Numbered from the stretch's first letter, positions 24,001-30,750 are shown. The stretch is 32,531 nucleotides of DNA from a virus (IMGVR_UViG_3300042453_003460:1-32531), one strand, 5' to 3'. Made by a program: numbers and translations. Notes: generated from the letters alone by a model not told the origin.

Positions 24001-27000
24001 AAAACCTATATCCTCAAATTGATAGAGATAATTTTGATTCAGATCCATTACCAACATTAAGTTATGCTGAATTATCTCCGCAAGGTGTTGTTAGAACGAG
24101 TAATAAGAGAGATTCTCTTACAAAAGAAGCTTTAAACCATTTCTTTGATAATACCAGAGTAGGTTATGCAATTACTGGAGCAATAATTACTGGAACGGGT
24201 AATACAACAATTACTCTATACACAGATATTGAACATAATCTCAATTCAGTCAAGTCATTAACACTAACCAATCCTGGCGCAGGATACAATAATAATGCTG
24301 GAGTTACGAGTACAATATATTCTGCAGAACTAATTAACAACTCCATAAATGGAAGAAATGCTTCAGCTAAAGTAAACATTTCTGTTGCAAATACTATCAC
24401 GTCTGTAGAAATTGTTGATGGTGGTGGCGCATACGGTGTTGGAAATACTATGATAATTTCTGCAGATCCTGCAGGAACTCCAACAACTTATGCTATTGTT
24501 CAAGTTGCACAGATTAATAATAATATTGGAGATTCTTTAGAATTGAGTGGTTTTATGGAACCACTTATGAATGGAACATTTAGAATTGTGGATGTTCCAT
24601 CATCTAACAGTATTTCTGTACTTAGAGATGGAGGCCTACCTTCATCAATTTATAGAACAAGAAATGATGAAAGGAATCCTATTGCTTATTTGGGTCCAAA
24701 AGGTGTAGGTATAAGTAGCATAAGATTCAATGGAGTAGTTGGAATTACAACCATTGTTTGTAATGAAGGTCATGGATTAATTCCAGGAAATACATTTGTC
24801 CTTGTAGGAACTGGTAACACATATTTCTCCAAAAAATTCGTAGTTGATGAATCTTTAGGAATCACTTCATTCACATTCTCATCTGGAATCACAACTCTAT
24901 CTCAAACTTGGAATCTAACTGGAGCAACTGTACAAAAATCTGCGGTTGCTGCAAACGGAAGAGCTCTAGGTTTAGGTGAAGAGAACTTAGGAGGAAGAGG
25001 AAACTTTATTTACGCAGGTGTTACAACATCCTTAAGTAATTCAATTACATCTACAGATACAACCATAGTTTTAACAAGTTCCGATGGATTTAGAAAAGGT
25101 GATTATGTTTCAATAAATTCAGAACTTCTTCGTCTTGTAAGTGATCCAGCAGGAAACGTATTCAATGTTCTAAGAGGACAATTTTCTACTGTAGCTTCTG
25201 CAACAGCTTCTGGTGCATTGGTAAGAAAGGTCCGTATTCTCCCAATGGAGATTCGTAGACCATCTATTCTTCGCGCTTCTGGCCACACATTCGAATATCT
25301 TGGATATGGCCCAGGTAACTATTCAACTGGTTTACCAGTCAAACAGGATAGAATCCTAAGTGCAGAAGAAGTACTAGTTTCTCAAGCTAGAGAACAAGAT
25401 GGAGGTACTGTTGTTTATACAGGTATGAACGACAGAGGTGAATTCTACTCTGGTGCTACAAAGATTAATGGTGCAACTGGTGAAGAAGAAACTATCGAAG
25501 CTCCAGTAGTTACATTCTTTGGAGATGACATTGCAGGAACAATTAAAGCAAATAGTGGTGTTTTTGACGACTTAGTTGTTAAAGAAAGAATAACTGTTGA
25601 AGGTGGTGAAAATAACAACCAAACATCACAATTCTACGGCCCTGTTAACTTCTCACAAAAAGTAACCAGTTCTGCAGAAGATGGTTTAGAGACCAGAGAT
25701 TTCTATATTAAAGGTATTGCATCTCAACCTAAACTTTTCACAGTAGGAATTTCTACTCCTACGGATGCTAAAAAAGTTGGAGATATTTCATTCCTAGCAA
25801 ATCCAGATCCAGCAGGATTTATTGGACATGTTTATGTTGATGGGGATTGGCGTCGTTGGGGAATGATTTCTCAAGACAAAGATAGAGATTATTTGAAACT
25901 AGATCAGATTGCGATAGGTCAAAGTGCTGGTATCTATAACTTTAACGATGCTCTTGAAGTCAATGGTACTGTAAAAGTTAGAAACCTCTATGTTGGTGGT
26001 GCAGTTACTTTTGCTGGTGCTCAAGCGATCGGAAATGCTTCTTTTGATGTCATCACGGTAAACAGAGCAATTAATTTTAGTGGAGTTGGTACTGATTATA
26101 CAATTCGTACTACAAATGCAAACACCATTGCACAATTCCAAAACTTAGAAGTTACTGGAACTGCTGCAACATTTACAAACGCAAGAGTAAGATTCGAAAA
26201 TTCATTCAATTCTGTATTTACTGGAGTATCAACCGTTGCTGGAACTTTGGTTGTTAATAACTTAGTTTCAACTTCTGGTGTAATTACGTCAGCAAACATG
26301 ATTGTAAATAATCTAAATGCTGGCAATCTCTCAATAGGTACAGAAGCTTACATAACTTCTGGCATTATCACTGCAATTCGTACTAAGTATATTGGTGGTC
26401 TTGGAAATGCAGGAATTGGTGAAACAATTGCACAAGCAAATCTCAATGTTGGTATTATAACCTCAATCATTGGTACTGCTTGTACAATTACAACAATTAA
26501 TGGTACTGATGCTTTCATTACAGGAATCAGAGCTAATACGGCTCTCGCAACTCCTCTTGCTACAATTAATACTGGTATTATTACTAACTTCAGAAGTACA
26601 AATGCAGGTATTGTAAGTGCATATGTAAATGTTGGTGTCGTTACTACTCTTATTGTTCCTTCTATTGGTTATCAGGGAGCATCAGTTGATGGTTGGATGG
26701 GTGCTCCAGTTGCTTATGTAAATACTGGATTCACAACTAATGCTGTTGTTACAAACTATCTAAGCGCTCCAACTGGTTATGTTAATACTGGTGTTGTTAC
26801 TACCCTATCTGGATCAAACTTTACATATACTCACGGTATTGTAAACGGTGATTTAAGATTAACTGCAACTGGTGCTGCTCAAGGTTTATATGCTAACGCT
26901 GGTATTATTACAAACTTTGGATTCAGTGGATCAAGACCAACCTTCATTCATTGTGGAGATGGTGCAACTGGAAATCCTATTGGTGTTGTTACCGCTGGTC

Positions 27001-27590
27001 TATTCCGATCTGCAGTCCCCACTGGCACATCGCCAATCACTGTGCAATCTACAACGGTATGTACTAACCTAAACGCAGATTTACTTGATGGTAGAAACGG
27101 TACTGGATACCTCAGAGGTGCAAATGATGTATGGCAATTATCTGATGATGGCCAGCAAAGGCTCTACTTTGCAGCCAATTCTACAAGTTATTACAGAGCT
27201 CCTGCGGGTGGTCATGAATTTAGAGGAAGTGCAGGTACAGCAATATTCACAATAGGTAACACTGGAAATTGTGTTGCTGCTGGTGAAGTAAGTGCAAACT
27301 CTGATGAAAGAATCAAAACCAACATTAAAACTATTGAAAATGGTCTAGAAAAAGTTCTTCAACTTCGTGGTGTTGAATATGATCGTATTGACATTGAGAA
27401 ACATCAAATTGGTGTAATTGCACAAGAAGTTGAAAAAGTCCTTCCAGATGTTGTTCACACAGATGAAAGGGGAATGAAGTCAGTTGCTTATGGAAACATC
27501 GTTGCTGTTCTAATTGAATCCATTAAGGAACTTAAGGGTGAGATTTCCGAACTTCGTGCAGAACTCAATGAATTAAAGGGTAATAAATAA
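21036..27590 (+). CDS. Giant tail-fibre-like protein with S74 intramolecular chaperone
   Basis: A 2184-residue protein. The N-terminus (MPLSRLENFLKNAEGNILYV, then NPSDFDATDSIENRGNSLTR and TTILVYPGTHYIDNRPG) is, as I recall it, a conserved head of large cyanophage structural proteins, with a right-handed beta-helix-like start. The middle has at least four divergent Ig-like units of pattern HGL..GD.V.ISG...YNG.(F/Y).V.DV....F (about residues 320, 865, 1170, 1245). Residues about 1740-1970 carry tandem (Y/A)VN(T/V)G(V/I)(V/I)T repeats. The C-terminal ~96 residues are a peptidase S74 chaperone, with S2089 in NSDERIKTNI, downstream Lys residues, and GVIAQEVEKVLPDVV; it would trimerise the fibre and cut itself off. 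The final helix is a coiled coil. It is probably host-recognising; late promoter upstream. Confidence 0.88.
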   Translation: MPLSRLENFLKNAEGNILYVNPSDFDATDSIENRGNSLTRPFRTIQRAVIEASRFSYLQGRNNDKIDTTTILVYPGTHYIDNRPGHSITNQGGTAEFKRLVNGSWTTSGATLTEFTLNSNFDIFDEDNDLHKFNSVSGGVILPRGTSIVGLDLRKTKIRPMYVPDPLNDNVDSTAVFKVTGTCYFTAFTIFDADPQRACYKDSTGRKVVPNYSHHKLTCFEYADGVNEVVLGTEQAGLTDLEMYYYKVTYAYGDTSGRGLPNYPVNNVSDFEPSVDEYRIVGDLRADPIGITSIKSGNGIVPTTTVTVTTLTPHGLFKDTPVLISGITTSVDEYNGSFLVSDVSGPNEFQYIAPSTPVVALPTPVQILNARTIVESDSVSSASPYIFSCTLRSVYGMNGLHADGSKATGFKSMLTAQFTGISLQKDDNAFILYDPATGIYNDNLTVSDSQKPLHTNSRAIYKPNWENVHMKCSNNSIIQCVSIFAIGFAKHFVAEAGGDQSITNSNSNFGAVSLESVGFRPESFDRDDVGYITHVIPPRELVYRETNVTWLPLDVNKIISAGNTARLYISGYQSPDVPPPSQIDSFRIGAKQGEELYLSVIIGAQQNNFKAPILMPVPSGIGTSSRKVFTVGRTAGINSITTNILTLTSNHTFFNGEKVRLLSDNGSLPENLSADKVYYVSTAGLSADQIKLSSSLNDANAGNTISGISNGGGRLEVISYVSDKSPGEVGHPIQYDTSENQWYIQSTPVTLFNTIYDGIVGIGSVILGNQTGSTFITRRIDNRGLEERIYKLRYVIPKEFINARPPTDGFVLQESKSTGISSVSLLTSALSDTTQLRNPKIIANINYSVGDAFVKTELPHYLVIGDTVKISNVVSSNDSVESYNGSYLVKDVISPREFSVTGFSSSPGTFLNQVNQRSTQQQIEALPTIQKEKSKDSIYIYRSQEIKQLIPGAGGQDGIYNITVLSGSIKPQSIIGFGLSERNFNQDIKNLYPQIDRDNFDSDPLPTLSYAELSPQGVVRTSNKRDSLTKEALNHFFDNTRVGYAITGAIITGTGNTTITLYTDIEHNLNSVKSLTLTNPGAGYNNNAGVTSTIYSAELINNSINGRNASAKVNISVANTITSVEIVDGGGAYGVGNTMIISADPAGTPTTYAIVQVAQINNNIGDSLELSGFMEPLMNGTFRIVDVPSSNSISVLRDGGLPSSIYRTRNDERNPIAYLGPKGVGISSIRFNGVVGITTIVCNEGHGLIPGNTFVLVGTGNTYFSKKFVVDESLGITSFTFSSGITTLSQTWNLTGATVQKSAVAANGRALGLGEENLGGRGNFIYAGVTTSLSNSITSTDTTIVLTSSDGFRKGDYVSINSELLRLVSDPAGNVFNVLRGQFSTVASATASGALVRKVRILPMEIRRPSILRASGHTFEYLGYGPGNYSTGLPVKQDRILSAEEVLVSQAREQDGGTVVYTGMNDRGEFYSGATKINGATGEEETIEAPVVTFFGDDIAGTIKANSGVFDDLVVKERITVEGGENNNQTSQFYGPVNFSQKVTSSAEDGLETRDFYIKGIASQPKLFTVGISTPTDAKKVGDISFLANPDPAGFIGHVYVDGDWRRWGMISQDKDRDYLKLDQIAIGQSAGIYNFNDALEVNGTVKVRNLYVGGAVTFAGAQAIGNASFDVITVNRAINFSGVGTDYTIRTTNANTIAQFQNLEVTGTAATFTNARVRFENSFNSVFTGVSTVAGTLVVNNLVSTSGVITSANMIVNNLNAGNLSIGTEAYITSGIITAIRTKYIGGLGNAGIGETIAQANLNVGIITSIIGTACTITTINGTDAFITGIRANTALATPLATINTGIITNFRSTNAGIVSAYVNVGVVTTLIVPSIGYQGASVDGWMGAPVAYVNTGFTTNAVVTNYLSAPTGYVNTGVVTTLSGSNFTYTHGIVNGDLRLTATGAAQGLYANAGIITNFGFSGSRPTFIHCGDGATGNPIGVVTAGLFRSAVPTGTSPITVQSTTVCTNLNADLLDGRNGTGYLRGANDVWQLSDDGQQRLYFAANSTSYYRAPAGGHEFRGSAGTAIFTIGNTGNCVAAGEVSANSDERIKTNIKTIENGLEKVLQLRGVEYDRIDIEKHQIGVIAQEVEKVLPDVVHTDERGMKSVAYGNIVAVLIESIKELKGEISELRAELNELKGNK
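26560..26920 (+). repeat. Tandem VNTG(V/I)(V/I)T coding repeats in the fibre shaft
   Basis: Near-repeats of 'gtaaatactggt...act' encode ATINTGIITNF, AYVNVGVVTTL, AYVNTGFTTNA, GYVNTGVVTTL and ANAGIITNF. Several copies are similar in DNA as well as protein, so this shaft segment could change length by recombination. Confidence 0.7.
27582..27589 (+). promoter_or_regulatory. Late promoter-like AATAAATA
   Basis: AATAAATA overlaps the stop of the fibre gene and lies 32 nt before the ATG at 27621; it matches TATAAATA at 7 of 8 positions. As AT-rich text it could also be chance. Confidence 0.35.
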
Positions 27591-27620
27591 ATCGTTAGAG
27601 TTAATTAACTTTTGAAATTT

Positions 27621-27782
27621 ATGACTGACAAAGCAAAAGAGATGGCTGTCACCTTGACAGAGAGAGCAGAAAAACTGAGAGAAGAACTAATTGAACTAGA
27701 AAGAGAATTCAATATCAAAAAAGAAGAATTCTTTAAAGTACAAGGAGCTCTAGAAGCAATTCAAGCTATGTCTCAGGATTGA
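27621..27782 (+). CDS. Small coiled-coil protein
   Basis: A 53-residue protein, MTDKAKEMAVTLTERAEKLR then EELIELEREFNIKKEEFFKV and QGALEAIQAMSQD. Heptad-spaced hydrophobic residues across nearly the whole length and a high Glu/Lys content predict one long coiled coil. No family is assigned. A terminator follows 32 nt after the stop, so it can be co-transcribed with the fibre or from the late-like motif at 27582. Confidence 0.65.
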   Translation: MTDKAKEMAVTLTERAEKLREELIELEREFNIKKEEFFKVQGALEAIQAMSQD

Positions 27783-27814
27783 AGCTCCACAGAGTTATTA
27801 TAAAGATATTCGGG

Positions 27815-27847
27815 GGGCTTTGTCAACTTGACAAATGCCCTTTTTTT
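27815..27847 (+). terminator. Rho-independent terminator
   Basis: GGGC-TTTGTCA (27815-27825) pairs with TGACAAA-GCCC (27829-27840, one bulged T) around a 3-nt loop, followed by seven T residues (27841-27847). It ends the transcript of the fibre/coiled-coil genes. Confidence 0.9.
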
Positions 27848-27857
27848 AGTTTATAGA
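27828..27857 (+). promoter_or_regulatory. Putative sigma70 promoter overlapping the terminator
   Basis: TTGACA (27828-27833) lies on the descending arm of the terminator and is followed, 18 bp later, by TATAGA (27852-27857). The ATG at 27877 is about 20 nt downstream. This is the compact stem-loop-plus-promoter layout seen in T4-type phages. Confidence 0.5.
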
Positions 27858-27876
27858 TAAATTATTTGTTATTATT

Positions 27877-28152
27877 ATGTCCGATAAAACTCCAGAATTT
27901 ATAGATCCTAAACAATACCCAGATTTCTGGGAACAAATGAAAAACTTCAAAGAGTTTGCTCAATCTGTGGGACAAGAATCAGTACAAGGAAATGGAATTC
28001 TTGTATCTGAAGAAAAGAAAATGAGTAGAGAACAAACTTGTAATGATTGTTCTCAGTTTAATAGAGAAAGTAAAAGATGTTATCTCTGTGGTTGTCACAT
28101 GGAAGTTAAATGGAAATTTAAAGCTGCTTCTTGCCCAATATCCATGTGGTAG
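27877..28152 (+). CDS. Small Cys-rich zinc-ribbon-like protein
   Basis: A 91-residue protein. The first half is acidic and helical; the second half has C55-x2-C58, C68-x2-C71-G-C73-H74 and C86 in CPISMW. The C..C...RC..CGCH....K.....CP...W arrangement matches small phage/bacterial zinc-binding proteins of the DUF6171 type, which have no known function. It likely binds one or two zinc ions. It stands alone between a terminator/promoter pair and the next promoter. Confidence 0.7.
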   Translation: MSDKTPEFIDPKQYPDFWEQMKNFKEFAQSVGQESVQGNGILVSEEKKMSREQTCNDCSQFNRESKRCYLCGCHMEVKWKFKAASCPISMW

Positions 28153-28155
28153 CCC

Positions 28156-28184
28156 TTGACAGAACCCTAAATACCTGTTATCGT
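28156..28184 (+). promoter_or_regulatory. Overlapping sigma70 and late promoter signals
   Basis: A perfect -35 TTGACA (28156-28161) is spaced 17 bp from TATCGT (28179-28184). Between them sits CCTAAATA (28166-28173), a late-type octamer. The downstream ATG is at 28206, so both would give short leaders. The gene could be read both early and late. Confidence 0.55.
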
Positions 28185-28205
28185 GGTATCAAATCCATAA
28201 GACCA

Positions 28206-28661
28206 ATGAAAAAACTCCTCCTGGTTCCACTGGTGATGTCACTATTTTCGGTGCCAGTTCAATCCCAACAAGTGAATGAGTATCAAACCTGCATAAAGTA
28301 TCGTGAGGTTTATACTCCTGGGTATTATGATAACTATGGAAGATATATTCAAGGGGGAGTAGTGACTCAGGAATATCGTGCAAATTGCCAAACTGGAGCA
28401 GCAATTAGCCCTTCAGTTGCAGTTGTTCAACAACCTTATGCAGCTCCAGCTCCATATGCTGCACCTAGACCATACTATAATGGATATGGTTATCCTGGAT
28501 ATTATCGGGGTGGTGTATATTGTAATCCCACTAGAACTTCATTGGGTGCTCTTTTGGGTGGAGGAATCGCTGCTAGTATGAGTCGTGGAAATGGTTATTA
28601 TTGGTCTGTTCCTGTGGGTGCAGCAATCGGTGGTGCTTTGTTCGGATGTAATAGGTATTGA
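28206..28661 (+). CDS. Exported Tyr/Gly-rich protein with glycine-zipper end
   Basis: A 151-residue protein. Residues 1-21 (MKKLLLVPLVMSLFSVPVQS and Q) are a typical Sec signal peptide, which fixes the start at ATG 28206; longer versions in frame would destroy it. The middle is Ala/Pro/Tyr-rich (YAAPAPYAAPRPYYNGYGYP). The C-terminus has two Gly-rich hydrophobic segments (SLGALLGGGIAASM and VPVGAAIGGALFGC), a glycine-zipper pattern like that of bacterial outer-membrane 17-kDa-type proteins. Four to five Cys residues could form disulfides outside the cytoplasm. It may sit in the host periplasm or outer membrane; superinfection exclusion or lysis are possibilities only. Confidence 0.7.
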   Translation: MKKLLLVPLVMSLFSVPVQSQQVNEYQTCIKYREVYTPGYYDNYGRYIQGGVVTQEYRANCQTGAAISPSVAVVQQPYAAPAPYAAPRPYYNGYGYPGYYRGGVYCNPTRTSLGALLGGGIAASMSRGNGYYWSVPVGAAIGGALFGCNRY

Positions 28662-28663
28662 TT

Positions 28664-28945
28664 ATGAAACCAATTAAATTTTTTCAAGTTGCTAAATGTT
28701 TTCATCGTGAGGACTTTGGACATGAATGGTACGTTCAGGTTTTATTTACAGACCGTTGGGCATTCTTTCAAGGTTCTGTAAGTTGGAATGATTATCCTAG
28801 TTGGCCCTATATTCAAATTAAATCAGGAAGTGGTAACACTTTGAGTATTCTATTCTGGGCATATAAGTTTGGTCTGGACATTGATGTTCTTTCTAGAACC
28901 TGGAACTGGAATCACTTGAAAGATGATGAAATGAATGAGGAATAA
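28664..28945 (+). CDS. Hypothetical protein, aromatic-rich
   Basis: A 93-residue protein, start ATG 28664 (2 nt after the previous stop). It is unusually rich in Trp and Phe (FHREDFGHEWYVQVLFTDRW, SVSWNDYPSWPYIQI). The strand pattern suggests a compact beta fold, with an acidic C-terminus. It has similarity in style to the 85-residue protein at 30493 (both contain a W..GV/V..F.F...W pattern around a beta sheet). No function is recognised. It overlaps the next gene by 1 nt. Confidence 0.65.
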   Translation: MKPIKFFQVAKCFHREDFGHEWYVQVLFTDRWAFFQGSVSWNDYPSWPYIQIKSGSGNTLSILFWAYKFGLDIDVLSRTWNWNHLKDDEMNEE

Positions 28946-29352
28946 TGATGTATAGTACACCAGTTAAAGGAACACACCCCAACAAAACCAAAATGAATTG
29001 GTTTGAGTATTGGATTGGTCATTGTTGGATGACAGGATGGCAGAGTATTCGTGGAGCATTCCGAATCTGGGCTGATCTGATGACATCTAACTATGCAGAT
29101 TATGCTCTACTAAGAACTGTAGAAGATCCAGAAGAAGAATGTAAAGAATGGTTCTGGGCAACTCTCGGAGAGGATGAATGTTATCCAAAAGAGTTTCTTG
29201 AACATCTAATGCAGATGGTTGATGATATTGAAACTGGTAAAGAAAAACTGATTCCAATGGATGAAGTGATGGAAAACTTGAGAAAATGGTCAGATGAAAT
29301 TCTGGATGGTGTAGATTTAGATGAGGAGTTGCCTGACGAGGACACTTTGTAA
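28945..29352 (+). CDS. Hypothetical acidic protein
   Basis: A 135-residue protein. The first 50 residues are Trp-rich and may be membrane-interfacial (NWFEYWIGHCWMTGWQSIRG). The rest is acidic and helical, ending DEELPDEDTL. The final codons for DTL and the TAA are part of the 21-bp element shared with three other sites, which may explain the D-T ending. The first of two adjacent ATGs is used in the coordinates. No family is assigned. Confidence 0.65.
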   Translation: MMYSTPVKGTHPNKTKMNWFEYWIGHCWMTGWQSIRGAFRIWADLMTSNYADYALLRTVEDPEEECKEWFWATLGEDECYPKEFLEHLMQMVDDIETGKEKLIPMDEVMENLRKWSDEILDGVDLDEELPDEDTL

Positions 29353-29395
29353 ACTGTCCACTACTTTGACATTTCTTCCAAATCCGATTTATTAT
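29341..29395 (+). promoter_or_regulatory. Shared element plus sigma70 promoter
   Basis: GACACTT-n4-AACTGTCCAC (29341-29361) covers the stop codon of the upstream gene. TTGACA (29366-29371) is followed after 18 bp by TATTAT (29390-29395), within the string TTTATTATAGCC that recurs with one change at the 30466 promoter. It drives the gene at 29417. Confidence 0.75.
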
Positions 29396-29416
29396 AGCCC
29401 CAGATGAGTTGAGGTC

Positions 29417-29599
29417 ATGAAACCAAAATTTCGTGTCATTTTAGAACAAGCAATAGAAGAAGGTGTACGTCGTGGGTATTCACGGGCTCATAAACATGTG
29501 GAGAATCCCACTGAAGATGCTATCATAGAACAAATTGAGGATTGTGTAATGTCTTCAATTTACGAATACTTTACTTTTGATGAGGAAGATTATCAATGA
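29417..29599 (+). CDS. Small hypothetical protein
   Basis: A 60-residue acidic, helical protein, MKPKFRVILEQAIEEGVRRG with YSRAHKHVENPT and a C-terminal DEEDYQ. GAGGT lies just before the ATG. It is the first gene after the promoter at 29366-29395 and overlaps the next gene by 4 nt (ATGA). No domain is recognised. Confidence 0.65.
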   Translation: MKPKFRVILEQAIEEGVRRGYSRAHKHVENPTEDAIIEQIEDCVMSSIYEYFTFDEEDYQ

Positions 29600-29874
29600 G
29601 TTTTTCCAAGACCATTTCTGTTGTTGCTGCCCTTGCAAGTATCTTCAGTGTTGGTGTTGCAAGTTGGAAAATGTCTGAGGGAATTAAATCTGAACAAACT
29701 GCACCTTTGGAAGAAAAAATTCAACAACTTGAAAAACAACTTGAAGAAACAAAACAATCTCAAGTAACTCCGCAACCCGTTATTCTTCCTACTCCAACTC
29801 CTCAAGTTGCACCCCCACCATCTCAACTTCCTCCTACTCCTCCACCACCAGTTACTGAAAATGTCACTCCTTGA
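29596..29874 (+). CDS. Membrane-anchored coiled-coil/proline-rich protein
   Basis: A 92-residue protein. Residues about 6-24 (TISVVAALASIFSVGVASW) form a membrane anchor, 32-55 a Glu/Lys/Gln coiled coil (LEEKIQQLEKQLEETK), and 58-92 a Pro-rich tail (PTPTPQVAPPPSQLPPTPPP). The layout of an N-terminal anchor, coil and Pro-rich extension recalls spanin-type or TonB-like periplasm-crossing proteins, but no such family can be assigned from sequence alone. Its end overlaps the next gene by 14 nt in another frame. Confidence 0.7.
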   Translation: MSFSKTISVVAALASIFSVGVASWKMSEGIKSEQTAPLEEKIQQLEKQLEETKQSQVTPQPVILPTPTPQVAPPPSQLPPTPPPPVTENVTP

Positions 29875-30055
29875 CACTCTAGAATACTTCATACAAGACC
29901 AAGAAGGAGATCTTCAATGTTATGAATGGGATATTAGGGAAGAACTTAATCACGAAGTTAATGATGTTGATTGGTATTGTGAAAGATACGATGAAACCAA
30001 ACAACGAATAGAAGATCTTAAAACCATCAAAACTATCTTGGAGAATCAACAATGA
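29861..30055 (+). CDS. Small acidic protein
   Basis: A 64-residue protein, MSLLDTLEYFIQDQEGDLQC..., acidic and helical, ending TIKTILENQQ. ATG 29861 is preferred over an in-frame upstream start, which would run through the Pro-rich coding region of the preceding gene. It overlaps that gene by 14 nt and the next by 4 nt. The YEWDIREELNHEVNDVDWYC segment looks helical. Unknown function. Confidence 0.6.
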   Translation: MSLLDTLEYFIQDQEGDLQCYEWDIREELNHEVNDVDWYCERYDETKQRIEDLKTIKTILENQQ

Positions 30056-30423
30056 GTGGCGGACATTTTGGTAATTGTGGATATGACTACTACAAAGTAG
30101 CTCAGTTTGCTGATGAATTGGAAGAAGAAATTCAAAACAATTTTATGAATGATGAATGGGGATACCATCATGGATACCCAGAAGAAGTAATTGAGTGTAT
30201 GAAATCGTATCTGCCACAGATGCGTAAGATGTCAGAGATCATGCGTCACATTGATTATCTCTATAGTGGCGATCATGGGTTTGATAGTTTTATGGAACGG
30301 GTGAAAGAAGTAGAGAAGAAGTATAATGACCCTCTGCAACAAATTCTCAATGATCCTGATGATACTTTGAATGATAGAATTGTTGCTGCCCTCCAAGAAA
30401 CAATAGAAGAGTATGACACTTGA
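30052..30423 (+). CDS. MSGGHF-type hypothetical phage protein
   Basis: A 123-residue protein beginning MSGGHFGNCGYDYYKVAQFA, a start I recall as conserved in small phage and bacterial proteins of unknown role (MSGGHF-Y..). The rest is helical and acidic with a GYHHGYPEEVIE segment and an ETIEEYDT end. The gene start overlaps the previous stop by 4 nt. Its last codons and TGA form part of the third copy of the shared 21-bp element. Confidence 0.7.
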   Translation: MSGGHFGNCGYDYYKVAQFADELEEEIQNNFMNDEWGYHHGYPEEVIECMKSYLPQMRKMSEIMRHIDYLYSGDHGFDSFMERVKEVEKKYNDPLQQILNDPDDTLNDRIVAALQETIEEYDT

Positions 30424-30471
30424 AAAACTGGTACACGGGGTCTCCATAAGACCCCTTTTTTGGTTTATCAT
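30415..30471 (+). promoter_or_regulatory. Shared element plus -10 promoter with embedded terminator
   Basis: GACACTT-n4-AACTGGTACA (30415-30435) precedes -10 TATCAT (30466-30471) by 30 nt. No good -35 is present, but a terminator hairpin fills the interval. It drives the gene at 30493. Confidence 0.65.
30437..30461 (+). terminator. Rho-independent terminator
   Basis: GGGGTCT (30437-30443) pairs with AGACCCC (30449-30455) around loop CCATA, followed by six T residues (30456-30461). It ends the 29417-30423 operon and lies directly before TATCAT of the next promoter. Confidence 0.92.
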
Positions 30472-30492
30472 AGCCTTATACACAACAAACCG

Positions 30493-30750
30493 ATGAAACT
30501 CTTCCAATACGACAAAAAAGTTTGGGAAAATGGTGAAACCTCTCATACTTGGCAGTTTGGTGTCTTCAAAAATCATTCATTTCTGTGGGTGAATTATGAA
30601 AATCCTACCAATCATCTTTATCATTCTGGTGGATTTCATATCACACTTTCTTTTCTTGCCAGTTCTTTTTTTGGTGTAGAACTTAATAACAACAAACAAT
30701 CTCTTGCTTTTGAATTTTTCACTGAATACTTTGAGGGATGGAATGAATAA
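30493..30750 (+). CDS. Hypothetical protein
   Basis: An 85-residue protein, start ATG 30493, about 15 nt after the predicted transcription start. MKLFQYDKKVWENGETSHTW begins a beta-rich fold with aromatic residues (WQFGVFKNHSFLWVNYEN), then a hydrophobic stretch and an acidic FFTEYFEGWNE end. No family is recognised. The first gene of the third small-gene operon; it overlaps the next gene by 8 nt. Confidence 0.65.
   Translation: MKLFQYDKKVWENGETSHTWQFGVFKNHSFLWVNYENPTNHLYHSGGFHITLSFLASSFFGVELNNNKQSLAFEFFTEYFEGWNE

Noticed and set aside
27020-27063. AACTGGCACA-like string inside the tail fibre gene with TATGTA about 28 nt later, a possible fifth copy of the shared element
   Set aside because: It lacks the GACACTT half, the first base differs, and it lies within conserved fibre coding sequence.
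27654-27659. TTGACA inside the small coiled-coil gene as a promoter
   Set aside because: No -10 hexamer follows at 16-18 bp and it is in frame coding sequence.
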